Shown in pieces: positions 46,624 through 55,658 of a stretch of DNA of 64,000 nucleotides. Each line of letters starts with the position of its first letter. The first letter of the stretch is position 1. The position numbers and the translations under genes are program-made. A model generated the notes under the pieces. That model saw nothing but the letters and a program-made list of their open reading frames with translations. It ran no database searches and had not been told where the DNA came from. Source of the stretch: Paludifilum halophilum (lineage in GTDB: Bacteria > Bacillota > Bacilli > Thermoactinomycetales > DSM-45169); assembly GCF_002245355.1 (NCBI RefSeq), contig NZ_NOWF01000002.1:124001-188000 (forward strand). The letters run 5' to 3'.

Positions 46624-46760
46624 CCTCTCTTGTTTTCCGACCGATTTACCACTTCAGTTTAACACAAAAAAACCGCAGAAATCAGGACTTCATACCGGGT
46701 CAATTTTTCGACAAACATGGATCTTGACTCCGGTTGGGACACCGTCCGTGTCTACCTCCA

Positions 46761-46801
46761 TCTATAAAACATAAATTACAAGAAAAATAGAGTTTTATAG
46801 A
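46761..46801 (+). repeat. Inverted repeat upstream of the first subtilase gene
   Basis: TCTATAAAAC and GTTTTATAGA form a perfect 10-bp inverted repeat with a 21-base AT-rich spacer, ending one base before the TAGGAG ribosome site. It could be an operator or an RNA hairpin affecting translation. Confidence 0.45.
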
Positions 46802-46817
46802 TAGGAGTTGGATTCCA

Positions 46818-48119
46818 ATGTCCCCAACCCCCTACCGATGGATTCGCGAATACGGCTGCCGGATGGACTCGGATCTGAGAAGTTGTCTCATCCGGCGGCT
46901 GCATGTACTCCGCTGGATCCCCTGCGTCCTCCACCGCGCCGCCATTCGGACTTTGCACCACTTCCGGCGAATCCGCGTACTCGTCCAACTGGAAGATGGC
47001 ACATTGACCGCCAGCAACCATCTGGAAAGCGCCCTTTATAAACTCAACACTCCATCCCCTCAATATTTCAACAGTATCCGTACCTACAGTCTTAAGCTGT
47101 CCATGGATCAACTTCAGGAAGTGATTGAACTACCCGGTGTCAAACGGGTTTACCTTGATCGTAAAGTTTACGCTCTGCTGGATACCGCAACCAAAACCAC
47201 GAAAGCGCCCATCGCCTGGTCCAAAGGAAACGAGGGGGAAGGAGCCAACATCGCAGTCATCGATACCGGCATCCATCCCCACTCTGATCTGACACGGCCG
47301 CAAAACCGAATCATCGCTTTTAAAGATTTCGTTAAAGGAAAAAAGTCCCCCTACGATGATAACGGACACGGAACCCACTGTGCGGGAGACGCCGCCGGAA
47401 ACGGTTTCTCCTCGCAGGGAAAATACCGGGGACCGGCATCCAAGGCCTCTCTCATCGGTGTCAAAGTACTGGGAAAAACGGGATCCGGTAATTTGTCCGA
47501 TGTGATCTCCGGTATTCAGTGGTGTATCGACCACAAAGACGAATACAACATCCGGGTTCTTTCCATTTCTCTCGGCAGCCAAAGCCACACTTCTTACCGT
47601 GATGATCCCATTGCACAGATTGTGGGACAGGCATGGAAACAAGGAATTGTCGTCGTTGCCGCCGCCGGTAACGACGGACCGGATGCCGGTACGATTTCCA
47701 GTCCCGGTATTCATCCCCGGATCATTACCGTAGGTGCCACAGATGACCGAAAGACTCCGGACCTCTCCGACGACAGGATCGCCTCCTTTTCCAGCCGGGG
47801 GCCGACTACGGACGGTGTGATAAAACCGGATATCGTGGCTCCGGGAAGCCAAGTCACTTCCCTGCGGGCACCCGGCTCCTATATCGACAAAATGTCCTAC
47901 GAAAGCCGTGTCGACCAACATTACAGCGTGATGTCCGGCACCTCGATGGCCACGCCCATCGTCGCTGGAATCGCCGCCATTTTATTGACGGAACATCCGG
48001 AATGGACACCGGACCAAGTGAAACGGAACCTGATGAAAACAGCGGCGGATATGGGACTGGATTCCCAGGCGCAAGGTTCCGGTCAGGTTCAGATCCGCCG
48101 ATCCCAATTCACGGAATAA
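46818..48119 (+). CDS. aprX: AprX-like subtilisin-family serine protease
   Basis: S8 peptidase of 433 residues. There is no signal peptide: the N-terminus is Arg-rich (LRSCLIRRLHVLRWIP), so it is probably intracellular, as for AprX. A ~115-residue propeptide-like part precedes the catalytic domain. Triad: Asp in AVIDTGIHPHSD, His in NGHGTHCAGD and Ser in MSGTSMATP; AAGNDG carries the oxyanion Asn. ATG about 10 bases after AGGAG, downstream of an inverted repeat. Its 3' end overlaps that of the second, convergent subtilase gene by 11 bases. Confidence 0.92.
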   Translation: MSPTPYRWIREYGCRMDSDLRSCLIRRLHVLRWIPCVLHRAAIRTLHHFRRIRVLVQLEDGTLTASNHLESALYKLNTPSPQYFNSIRTYSLKLSMDQLQEVIELPGVKRVYLDRKVYALLDTATKTTKAPIAWSKGNEGEGANIAVIDTGIHPHSDLTRPQNRIIAFKDFVKGKKSPYDDNGHGTHCAGDAAGNGFSSQGKYRGPASKASLIGVKVLGKTGSGNLSDVISGIQWCIDHKDEYNIRVLSISLGSQSHTSYRDDPIAQIVGQAWKQGIVVVAAAGNDGPDAGTISSPGIHPRIITVGATDDRKTPDLSDDRIASFSSRGPTTDGVIKPDIVAPGSQVTSLRAPGSYIDKMSYESRVDQHYSVMSGTSMATPIVAGIAAILLTEHPEWTPDQVKRNLMKTAADMGLDSQAQGSGQVQIRRSQFTE

Positions 48120-49245
48120 GCCGTCCCAAGTACCGTGCCAACATCTGCACCGAACGGTAGGCATTCAGGGAGGTTAAGCCCGAGCCTCCGATCACCGGTG
48201 TATTCACACGGGTCAGCAGATGGCGAATCTGATTCGGATTCAAGTCGGGCTTCAAAAACATCAAGAGTGCCGCTGCACCCGTCACATGGGGCACCGCCAT
48301 CGAAGTTCCGCTCATCTCTTTGCTCGATCCATTCAACCAAGCGGAAATGATTTTATCCCCCGGAGCGGCCAGATCGACGCCTTCTCCCGTATTACTGAAG
48401 GATGCCAGTTTTCCGTTCCGATTCGTCGCCGTCACTCCCATCGTCTCAAAAAAACGGGCTGGAAAATCAACATTACCCGAGGTGCCCTGATTACCGGAGG
48501 CCGCGACCATCACGATCCCCTTTTGGTAAGCGGTGTGAATCGCCCGGCGCAGCGTATCACTCACCTTTACCATCCCGAAACTCATATTGATCACCTGCAT
48601 CTTATTCTCGATGCACCAGTTGATCGCACTGAGCAAATCGGATAGATTGGCGCTTCCCCTCCGGTTGAAGGCTTTAACTGCATAGAGATGAACCCGGGGA
48701 GCGACTCCGACGACCCCCAATTCTTCTTCCCTTCCGGCCACGGTTCCCGCAACATGCGTTCCGTGGCCGTTATAATCGTAAGGCGAAAACATCGGAGACA
48801 GGATATTGACACCGCCCTTGTAGTTTTTACGGACAGCCGGGTGATCGCTGGCGATCCCGGTATCGACCACCGCCACTTTCACCCCGCGACCCCGGGTATA
48901 TCTCCAAATTTTAGGAGCTTCTACCTGTCGCACTCCCCAGGGAAGGGAAGCGGAACGGTCCGATACTTCCCCGACATACGGATCCGTAATCGTAACCCTG
49001 AGATCCGGTTCCCAATAGGCGATATCCGGATGCCCTTCCAAACTGAATAGACCGTCCTCCCGATAAAACTCCCCGATGACCATTCCCAAATGGGGTAAAA
49101 CCCGAATCGGACGGCCTCCGCATCGGTTCATCTCTCGAAGGCACTGATGCGGATTGCGGTAGTTTCTGAGATGGAAGATTCGCCGCACCCGCGATCGGCG
49201 ATTGAAAAAAGGTAACGGTCCCGGAAACCCATCCGGTTTGATCAT
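48109..49245 (-). CDS. Subtilisin-family serine protease
   Basis: Second S8 peptidase, 378 residues. Catalytic residues: Asp in VAVVDTGIASDHP, His in YNGHGTHVAG and Ser in MSGTSMAVP; oxyanion Asn in AASGNQG. The ~95-residue N-terminal part ends in FSLEGHPDIAYWEPD, an I9-like inhibitor propeptide ending, but no signal peptide is seen; the N-terminus is basic (NRRSRVRRIFHLRNYRN). ATG about 10 bases after GAAGGAG. It faces the AprX-like gene tail to tail with an 11-base overlap. The proteins differ in detail, so this is not a recent tandem copy. Confidence 0.92.
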   Translation of the reverse strand: MIKPDGFPGPLPFFNRRSRVRRIFHLRNYRNPHQCLREMNRCGGRPIRVLPHLGMVIGEFYREDGLFSLEGHPDIAYWEPDLRVTITDPYVGEVSDRSASLPWGVRQVEAPKIWRYTRGRGVKVAVVDTGIASDHPAVRKNYKGGVNILSPMFSPYDYNGHGTHVAGTVAGREEELGVVGVAPRVHLYAVKAFNRRGSANLSDLLSAINWCIENKMQVINMSFGMVKVSDTLRRAIHTAYQKGIVMVAASGNQGTSGNVDFPARFFETMGVTATNRNGKLASFSNTGEGVDLAAPGDKIISAWLNGSSKEMSGTSMAVPHVTGAAALLMFLKPDLNPNQIRHLLTRVNTPVIGGSGLTSLNAYRSVQMLARYLGRLIP

Positions 49246-49308
49246 GTCCTCTTCACTCCTTCTCCTCACTGATGAACCACGGGGTGAATATATTGAGACC
49301 GACCGACG

Positions 49309-49758
49309 ATGCACAAAGAGGAGGGTGGTACCATCAAACCGCCAAAGCTGTACACCTCCCAAAACAGGAGCCCCCGTCGCTCCCGCCGTCCCTCGTCCTC
49401 CGGAAAAAATAAAGCGGATGTTTCAATTTCAGAAGGGACGGAAAACATCCGTAACATTTCCCGGCGGATCTCCTCAGCAACTTCTACGATGGAGCAATGG
49501 GTGAATGCGATGACCAATCTGTCCCACGCCGCCAAAGACCGGAAAGCGTTGAATGAATTGATATCCGCACTTTCGAAAGTAAAGCTGAACAACCCGCCAT
49601 CCAAGGGATCCTCCTCCCAGCCGAAGTCCAAAAGCGGCGGGAAGACTCCCAGCAAACCCTACTCCCAGGATGGAGACAGCTTATACGATTTGATCAATTC
49701 CCCGACTTTTCCCGAGATCATCGACAAGGTCATGAAAAATAAAAAGAAAAAAAAGTAA
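49309..49758 (+). CDS. Hypothetical protein with basic tail (149 residues)
   Basis: Ser/Lys-rich protein: a basic, likely disordered N-terminus (SRRSRRPSSSGKN), a short helical middle (MEQWVNAMTNLSHAAKDRKALNELISALSKV), a Ser/Lys/Pro linker, a helical YDLINSPTFPEIIDKVM segment and a run of lysines at the end. The ATG lacks a ribosome site, while GAGGAGG sits 8 bases before an in-frame ATC six codons downstream, so the true start is unclear. Divergent from the second subtilase. No family recognised; a spore or nucleoid role is conceivable but unsupported. Confidence 0.6.
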   Translation: MHKEEGGTIKPPKLYTSQNRSPRRSRRPSSSGKNKADVSISEGTENIRNISRRISSATSTMEQWVNAMTNLSHAAKDRKALNELISALSKVKLNNPPSKGSSSQPKSKSGGKTPSKPYSQDGDSLYDLINSPTFPEIIDKVMKNKKKKK

Positions 49759-49764
49759 TCCGTA

Positions 49765-49803
49765 AAATGGGCTACCACGGTTGTAGCCCATCTTTAGTTT
49801 TTC
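49765..49803. terminator. Bidirectional rho-independent terminator
   Basis: ATGGGCTAC..GTAGCCCAT stem with T-rich tail, between two convergent hypothetical genes. Confidence 0.75.
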
Positions 49804-49805
49804 CG

Positions 49806-50165
49806 TCACTTTTTTCGACGGCGTTTTCTTTTGGTGGCTTTTCGGGTTCTCTCTTCCACAGCATTTTCAATCGCTTGAGCTTGTTTTTCAGACAGCTTAA
49901 CCTGGTTTACCATCCTGCTCAAAGCCTGTTCCGGACCTGTTGAATCCTTGATCGACTCCATCAATTGCCGCATCTGACCATCAGAAAGGGAGGTCTGAGT
50001 CATATTTCGGACATATTCGAAAAAACCGTCCAATCCTCTGTTCCGGTAACTTTGTTTTGCTTCCAGCAGTAGACGGTCCATCTTTTTTTCGTTCATCACG
50101 TTTTGACCGACCAACTGATTGATGCAATCGGCAAAATCCTTTTTCGAAGGGATGGAATCCGCCAC
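49806..50165 (-). CDS. Hypothetical helical protein with basic tail (119 residues)
   Basis: GTG start 7 bases after AAAGGAGG. Mostly amphipathic helices (MNEKKMDRLLLEAKQSYRN; MRQLMESIKDS; SEKQAQAIENAVEE), ending in KATKRKRRRKK. No membrane segment and no known family. The basic tail resembles that of the convergent 149-residue protein, and the two share a terminator. The highly basic end suggests nucleic-acid or acidic-surface binding. Confidence 0.6.
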   Translation of the reverse strand: MADSIPSKKDFADCINQLVGQNVMNEKKMDRLLLEAKQSYRNRGLDGFFEYVRNMTQTSLSDGQMRQLMESIKDSTGPEQALSRMVNQVKLSEKQAQAIENAVEERTRKATKRKRRRKK

Positions 50166-50406
50166 GGAATATCCTCCTTTCAGCACCGGTCCAACGAGAA
50201 ACAACCTCTATGATTTTCGGTATGGCTCCTACACCCTACATGTATGTATCGCCTAGGGGAATGCACACGTTAAACACCCAACGGAGAAGGAAAGAGGCGG
50301 TGGCCCAACGCCAACCCACAGGACTTTTGATGATCCAGTAGCTAGGTGATAAAAAAGGGGAGCCGTTCTGCCTAAGCGACCTTTGCCATCCTACTTAGCG
50401 GAGAAG
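50166..50406. other. Intergenic region, nothing identified
   Basis: About 240 bases before the palindromic repeat. CTAAG..CTTAG (50372-50397) and GGCG..CGCC pairings are present, but no known riboswitch or RNA family was recognised on either strand. Confidence 0.4.
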
Positions 50407-50548
50407 CTAGAAGTCCGGTGAAAAAGTCCCCTGTTCGGGAGGGTGGGATTCCACACGGAGTGCCTTTGGCTCGTCAGAACAACGAAACGGAGTGTGGAAC
50501 CCCACCCCGACCCACCAAGGACGTGCTCAATAATCACCAGTCTTCTAG
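50407..50548 (+). repeat. Palindromic MITE-like repeat, copy 2
   Basis: 142-bp copy, inverted relative to the one at 41099-41237. The central segment, including TTCCACACGGAGTGCC.. and the GGCTCGTCAGAAC motif, is nearly identical. The terminal arms are CTAGAAGACTGGTG and (reverse complement) CTAGAAGTCCGGTG; they differ from copy 1 yet still pair with each other. No coding frame. Confidence 0.8.
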
Positions 50549-50602
50549 TGGGAGGGCGTTTAGGGGCAATGCTTCCGATCGGCTTTGCCCCTGCCTGCAC
50601 AC

Positions 50603-50638
50603 AAAAAAGACCGGGCGGAAGATCCCGCTCGGTCTTTG
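50603..50638 (-). terminator. Rho-independent terminator
   Basis: AAAGACCGAGCGGGA..CCGCCCGGTCTTTTTT on the minus strand, ending the zwf-cyclase unit. Confidence 0.85.
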
Positions 50639-50701
50639 TCGACAACCGGCTGTTTTTTATCACATTTCGGACACAAGTTACCGTGATCGAGAAATCCGTA
50701 C

Positions 50702-51328
50702 TTATGGATTGTCGAAGAGGAGTACCCGAGCGGGAGCGGCTTCCGTATCCCGCAACTTGATCGGAGCGGCCACCATGAAATATTCTCCCTCGGTCACCTC
50801 GGCCAAGCGCAGCCCTTCCACAATGATGACACCGGCCCGGAACAACGTTTTGTGGGTCGGGTGACCCGGCTGGCTCCGCTCCACTCCCAAAGCATCGATT
50901 CCGACGCCTCTTACCTTGCGTTCGGCCAAATACCGGGCACCGTCTTCCGCGAGGTAGATGAATTCAAAATCAAAGTGATCCTGGGAGGAATTTCGGGTTT
51001 TAAACAGCAGAAATTCCCCCTCTTTTACATGATGAGGCTTGAGATCCTCCGCGGAAATTCCCCCTTCCACTCCGGTCAGATCCAACACCCGTGCCGTTCC
51101 TGTCAGCGGTTCGAGAGGAAGCGATTCCATCGTCCCGCCCTCTGGGAGCATATGCAAAGGGGAATCAACGTGGGTCCCGGTGTGAACGTCGAGGCAAACC
51201 CGGGACTCACGCGCCGAACCCGTATCAAAGTCCTGTACCACCTCGATGACCGGCTTTTTCTCCGGTTTGTTTTTATAAACCGGCATCTCCTCGGAAATTG
51301 TCATGGAAATGTCATAAAACTTGGCCAT
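50702..51328 (-). CDS. Cyclase-family metal-dependent hydrolase (KynB-like)
   Basis: A 208-residue protein of the kynurenine-formamidase/cyclase family. The metal site HTGTHVDSPLH (HxGTHxDxPxH) is intact. The family opens amide or lactone rings, e.g. N-formylkynurenine; no other tryptophan-degradation gene is nearby, so the substrate is open. A second ATG one codon after the first is better spaced from AAGGAG. It lies downstream of zwf on the same strand, 19 bases from its stop, and shares its terminator. Confidence 0.85.
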   Translation of the reverse strand: MAKFYDISMTISEEMPVYKNKPEKKPVIEVVQDFDTGSARESRVCLDVHTGTHVDSPLHMLPEGGTMESLPLEPLTGTARVLDLTGVEGGISAEDLKPHHVKEGEFLLFKTRNSSQDHFDFEFIYLAEDGARYLAERKVRGVGIDALGVERSQPGHPTHKTLFRAGVIIVEGLRLAEVTEGEYFMVAAPIKLRDTEAAPARVLLFDNP

Positions 51329-51346
51329 CATCTCTTCTCCTTCCCA

Positions 51347-52891
51347 TTATTTTTCGATCCGGCTTCCCTGAACGATCGATTTGGTCCCGTGCCGGTAAGC
51401 GCGATGCCATCGATGTCCTTCTTCTTTCAAAATCTGGTCCGCCTCAGCAGGTCCCCAGGATCCGGACTCATAAAAGGTAAGGGATTCCGGATCCCGGTCC
51501 CAGGCCTCCCGGATCGGGTCCACAAACTTCCAAGCCAGAGATACCTCATCCCAGTGAGTAAAAAAGGTCAAATCCCCTTCCAATGCATCATGAAGAAGAC
51601 TCTCGTAGGCTTCCGGCGTATCCTCAGCACAATTATTGCAAAAATCCATGGCGATCGGGATTACTTCGTTATCCCCGCCCGGCTTTTTGGCATTGAATTG
51701 AAGGGAAAGACCTTCTTCCGGACTGACGGTGATCACCAGCAAATTGGGGCCCAGATCATTGTTTTTGTTGAAATAGAGATTTTGGGGAACATCTTTAAAC
51801 TGGATCACGACCTCCGTCGATTTTTGCCGCATCCTCTTTCCTGTACGGATATAGAAGGGAACACCGGACCAACGGAAGTTATCCACAAAAAGACGCCCGG
51901 CGACATAGGTTTCGTTGACGGACCCCGCAGGAACCCCTTCTTCTTCCCGATAAGGCGGCACCTCCTCCCCGTCAACCCGGCCCGCGAGATACTGACCGCG
52001 GACGATATTTTGCGACACCTCATCATCGCTCTTCCACCGGCGCAGGGAGCGAAGCACCTTGACCTTCTCGTCCCGGATCGCTTCCGGGTTGAGCCGGCTG
52101 GGGGGCTCCATGGCCACCATCATCAACATTTGCAGGATATGATTTTGAACCATATCCCGCAAGGCTCCGGCGCGATCATAATAAGAAGCCCGGTCCTCCA
52201 CTCCCACCGTCTCGCTGGCGGTAATCTGCACATTACTGATGTAGCGATTGTTCCATAATGCCTCAAACAACGTATTGGCGAAACGGATGACTTCGATGTT
52301 CTGAACCATTTCCTTCCCGAGATAATGGTCGATCCGATAGATCTCCTCCTCTTGGAAGGATTGACGGATCTGATCGTTCAGTTCCCTGGCCGACTCATAA
52401 TCATGGCCGAAGGGTTTCTCGATGACCAGCCGTTTCCATCCCTCCGTCCGGGTGAGGTGTTCTTCATTGAGGAGACTGGACACCCGGCCAAAAAGCTCAG
52501 GGCCGATCGCTAAGTAAAAAAGGCGATTTCCGGGAATCCCTCTCTCCCGCTCACAACGTTCCACCCGTTCGCGAAGTTTTCCGTACCCCTGAGCCGTTCC
52601 CACATCCAGGGAAACATAGTGAAACCGCTCGGCAAAGGAAGACCAATCCTCCTCATTCTCCACATCCATGCGGGAGTGGGAGTCTACAGACTCTCGCACG
52701 ATTTGCCGGTACTGTTCATCCTCCCGTTCCGATCGTCCCACTCCCACTACAGCAAACCGGCGGTCGAGCAGTCCGCTGCGGTACAGGCTGTACAGGGCCG
52801 GAAACAATTTCCTCCGGGCCAAATCTCCCGCTCCTCCGAAAATAACCATTACGAAGGGATGTTTTTCACTGGGTCGAGCGCTCGTCAACAT
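51347..52891 (-). CDS. zwf: Glucose-6-phosphate 1-dehydrogenase
   Basis: First step of the oxidative pentose phosphate pathway, making NADPH. Residues 14-25 give the Rossmann motif VIFGGAGDLARRK; YRIDHYLGKE carries the catalytic His/Asp pair and binds substrate. The 514 residues are standard. ATG 6 bases after AGGAG. It leads a two-gene unit with the cyclase gene; the tkt gene elsewhere in the window completes part of the same pathway. Confidence 0.96.
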   Translation of the reverse strand: MLTSARPSEKHPFVMVIFGGAGDLARRKLFPALYSLYRSGLLDRRFAVVGVGRSEREDEQYRQIVRESVDSHSRMDVENEEDWSSFAERFHYVSLDVGTAQGYGKLRERVERCERERGIPGNRLFYLAIGPELFGRVSSLLNEEHLTRTEGWKRLVIEKPFGHDYESARELNDQIRQSFQEEEIYRIDHYLGKEMVQNIEVIRFANTLFEALWNNRYISNVQITASETVGVEDRASYYDRAGALRDMVQNHILQMLMMVAMEPPSRLNPEAIRDEKVKVLRSLRRWKSDDEVSQNIVRGQYLAGRVDGEEVPPYREEEGVPAGSVNETYVAGRLFVDNFRWSGVPFYIRTGKRMRQKSTEVVIQFKDVPQNLYFNKNNDLGPNLLVITVSPEEGLSLQFNAKKPGGDNEVIPIAMDFCNNCAEDTPEAYESLLHDALEGDLTFFTHWDEVSLAWKFVDPIREAWDRDPESLTFYESGSWGPAEADQILKEEGHRWHRAYRHGTKSIVQGSRIEK

Positions 52892-53320
52892 GATTCACTC
52901 CTATTTCGACCTGTTGTTCGATCCAAATCAGGTGGATAAGATTAACCATATCATTGGACAAGGATGATCGTATTTTGTCACGCTCCCCTTGTTGGACCCA
53001 AAGGGCACAAGTCAGCCTAAGGCCTGTCTGATCATAAACGATACGGGGGGCGGACCGATTTCCCACTTCCCTCTCTACAGATTCTCAAAACTGAGTCGGA
53101 TGGCAAATGTCACTCTGTCAAAATACAATCCCCTTTCAACTCACAGTCATTTGGATAATCACAGCCCTGAAATCCAAAGGGTAACGAACAAGAGGAGTAT
53201 CAATTAAAAGCGTGATACCTTGGCTCTCTATCCTTCCTATTCCACTCCTTTGACTTTCTCATGCCGATTCCTCAGGAGTTGGATAAAGAAATGATTGGAA
53301 AATCATACGCGATACGGAAG
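52892..53320. other. Intergenic region, no gene recognised
   Basis: About 430 bases upstream of zwf. TTGTCC-17-TATCCA on the minus strand is a weak candidate promoter for zwf. A 66-codon minus frame (52866-53066) has no ribosome site and no similarity. Nothing else seen. Confidence 0.4.
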
Positions 53321-53360
53321 AAAAAAAGCTGTTGACCCGGAAAACAGCGTCAACAGCCTT
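53321..53360 (-). terminator. Rho-independent terminator
   Basis: GGCTGTTGACG..CGGGTCAACAGCTTTTTTT on the minus strand, just after the 176-residue gene. Confidence 0.85.
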
Positions 53361-53393
53361 CTATCCGGCGGGAGTACTCCCACCAACCATTTT

Positions 53394-53924
53394 TCAGTCT
53401 CTTCTGATGTTTCGTTTAAAATCGGGAGAGACGGAACAACCGGGAGAAAGAAATTGTGTATCTCTGCCGATTTCACCGGCTTGACTCCAAAACTCAACCA
53501 CGCAGTCCAAAGGGTTGGACACTTTCCCCTCTTCCGTGAGGAACAGGGTCACTTCATTTCTAGAAGATTCCCCTTCCTCCTCGAAGGTGACATAATAAAC
53601 GGAGTGACGAAGCAATCCGTGGGTCGGATCTTCAATATCGAAATGCGTTTCATGGCTGATCGTCAAATGGGAAAGATGATAGCCAACCTGATGAGATTCA
53701 TCGTTCTCCAACCGGGTGATGAAATGGATCGTTTCCCCTTCCAGAGAAACAGCTTCCACATGTCCATAGACGTAGATCTCCCCGCGGGAGACGTCTATAA
53801 GCCCTCCGATCATGGACTCACCTTCGGAAATGACGCGATTGAACAGCTCTGTCAATTCCGGGGCGGTCATCTCACGGACGGAAGCTTTAAAATTGACCAT
53901 ATTTCCGTGGGGAAAAACTCGCAT
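53394..53924 (-). CDS. Hypothetical 176-residue protein
   Basis: ATG about 10 bases after AAGGAG. Acidic, beta-rich sequence (GEIYVYGHVEAVSLEGETIHFITRL; THFDIEDPTHGLLRHSVYYVTFEEEGE) with no signal peptide or membrane segment. No family recognised. It follows the acyl-CoA ligase gene on the same strand by 58 bases and may be expressed with it. Confidence 0.65.
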   Translation of the reverse strand: MRVFPHGNMVNFKASVREMTAPELTELFNRVISEGESMIGGLIDVSRGEIYVYGHVEAVSLEGETIHFITRLENDESHQVGYHLSHLTISHETHFDIEDPTHGLLRHSVYYVTFEEEGESSRNEVTLFLTEEGKVSNPLDCVVEFWSQAGEIGRDTQFLSPGCSVSPDFKRNIRRD

Positions 53925-53982
53925 GTCCAACTGACTCCTTCTTTGCAACTCCCCAGATTATACCTCAAGAGCCGGTGAAGGA

Positions 53983-55566
53983 TCAAGACGAGCTTGTTTT
54001 ATGGCCCATCTCCTTTTCCCGCAGTTCGATTCTCCTGATTTTACCACTGGTAGTTTTAGGAAGTTCGCTTACAAATTCAATTTTACGGGGATATTTATAA
54101 GGAGCCGTCACCTTTTTCACATGTTCCTGCAATTTTGCTTTTAATTCTTCCGAGGGCTTGCGATCCGCCTTCAGCAGGACAAAAGCTTTTACCACCGAAC
54201 CTCGTACAGGATCGGGACTAGCCACAACGGCACACTCTCTGACAGCCGGATGTTGGACCAGTGCGTCTTCCACTTCGAAAGGACCGATAGTGTATCCGGC
54301 ACTAATAATGATGTCATCGGAACGCCCCTCGAACCAAAAGTACCCCTGTTCATCTTCCCGAGCCTGATCTCCGGTCAGATACCATTCTCTCCGGAAAGCC
54401 GCCCGGGTCCGTTCAGCATCGCGAAAATACCCTTTAAACAACGCAGGAGAGTCCCGGTGAACCGCGATATCCCCCATCTCGCCCGGGGAGACGGGTTTTC
54501 CGTCGGAATCGATGATCGCTACGCGATTACCCGGAGTGGGCTTTCCCATCGAACCCGGCTTCACTTTCATCCCCTTGAGAGTACCGACCAACAGGGTGTT
54601 TTCCGTCTGTCCGTAACCGTCCCGCACCTCCACTCCGAAATGGCGGCGGAAGGTGTCAATCACTTCCCGATTGAGAGGCTCCCCCGCACTGGTGGCGCTC
54701 TTCAGACTGGAAAGATCGTATCGATCCAAACCGTCCACCTTGGCCATCATCCGATACTCCGTCGGTGTGCAACAGAGGACGTTCACCTGGTAACGCTGCA
54801 TTAGGGACAAATAAGTTTCCGGATCGAAACGTCCCTGGTACACGAGAGCTTCCGCCCCGCTCCCGAGAGTGGAGATAAAGGGGCTCCATACCCACTTGGC
54901 CCACCCGGGACCTGCCGTCGCCCATACCGTATCCCCTTCGCGGATGCCCAGCCATTGCTCGGCCGCCACCGCCTGATGGGGAATGGCCCAACTATGATGA
55001 TGGATAACTCCTTTCGGCCCGCCGGTGGTACCGGAGGTATAGGAGATAAAGGCGACATCGTCACTTCGGGTTCGGGGCAGTTCTTCCTCCGTCCCGCCCC
55101 GACCGACACGGTCCAGCCGTTCCCAGCTTCCCGAATTATCCGCTCCGTGGACAAAGCCGCATTCCAAAGCGGGAGTGTCCGCTGCGGCCTTCTCCACCCG
55201 GTTCTTCAATCCAGCATCGAAAATAATCGCTTTTACCTCCGCATGCTGAAGGCGGTAACGGATATCCCCCGCCTGGAGCATCTCTGAACCGGGTAAAACC
55301 GTCAACCCCGCTTTCAAGACACCCAAGTAAGCGATATAAGCTTCAGGAATACGGGGAAGCAGAATCATCACCCGATCCCCGGGTATCAAACCCCGATCCA
55401 GCAGTCCCAGAGCCAACCGGTGGGACTCTTCTTTCAAATGGCGGTAAGTGAGGCTTCTCTTCTCTCCGCAGTCATTTTCCCATCGAATTGCGATTTTGTC
55501 CGGATTTTCCGCATGCCGGTCCACATCTTGAGATATGTTGTAATATTCGGGAATTTGATGCGCCAT
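53983..55566 (-). CDS. AMP-forming acyl-CoA synthetase (MbcS/AcsM-like)
   Basis: Activates a short or medium carboxylic acid to its CoA ester via an acyl-adenylate. The 527 residues show the ANL signatures: ISYTSGTTGGPKGV (P-loop-like), YGQTENTLLVG (A5), WYLTGDQAREDEQGYFWFEGRSDDII (A7-A8 hinge) and PKTTSGKIRR with the catalytic Lys. It resembles the Bacillus short-branched acyl-CoA ligase MbcS (YtcI), where primers for branched fatty acids are the substrates; exact specificity is inferred. ATG after GGGGAG. Confidence 0.9.
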   Translation of the reverse strand: MAHQIPEYYNISQDVDRHAENPDKIAIRWENDCGEKRSLTYRHLKEESHRLALGLLDRGLIPGDRVMILLPRIPEAYIAYLGVLKAGLTVLPGSEMLQAGDIRYRLQHAEVKAIIFDAGLKNRVEKAAADTPALECGFVHGADNSGSWERLDRVGRGGTEEELPRTRSDDVAFISYTSGTTGGPKGVIHHHSWAIPHQAVAAEQWLGIREGDTVWATAGPGWAKWVWSPFISTLGSGAEALVYQGRFDPETYLSLMQRYQVNVLCCTPTEYRMMAKVDGLDRYDLSSLKSATSAGEPLNREVIDTFRRHFGVEVRDGYGQTENTLLVGTLKGMKVKPGSMGKPTPGNRVAIIDSDGKPVSPGEMGDIAVHRDSPALFKGYFRDAERTRAAFRREWYLTGDQAREDEQGYFWFEGRSDDIIISAGYTIGPFEVEDALVQHPAVRECAVVASPDPVRGSVVKAFVLLKADRKPSEELKAKLQEHVKKVTAPYKYPRKIEFVSELPKTTSGKIRRIELREKEMGHKTSSS

Positions 55567-55658
55567 ATGTCTACTCCCCTTTTAAAAAATGATACATTCC
55601 GATTCTCTTTATTTCGACAAAAAATGCTCCCTCCCCTTGTCACCAAAAAATAAAAGGT

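Noticed and set aside
50215..50406. Riboswitch or intron domain upstream of the palindromic repeat
   Set aside because: Compared by eye with c-di-AMP, SAM and group II domain V consensus features; no match was convincing.
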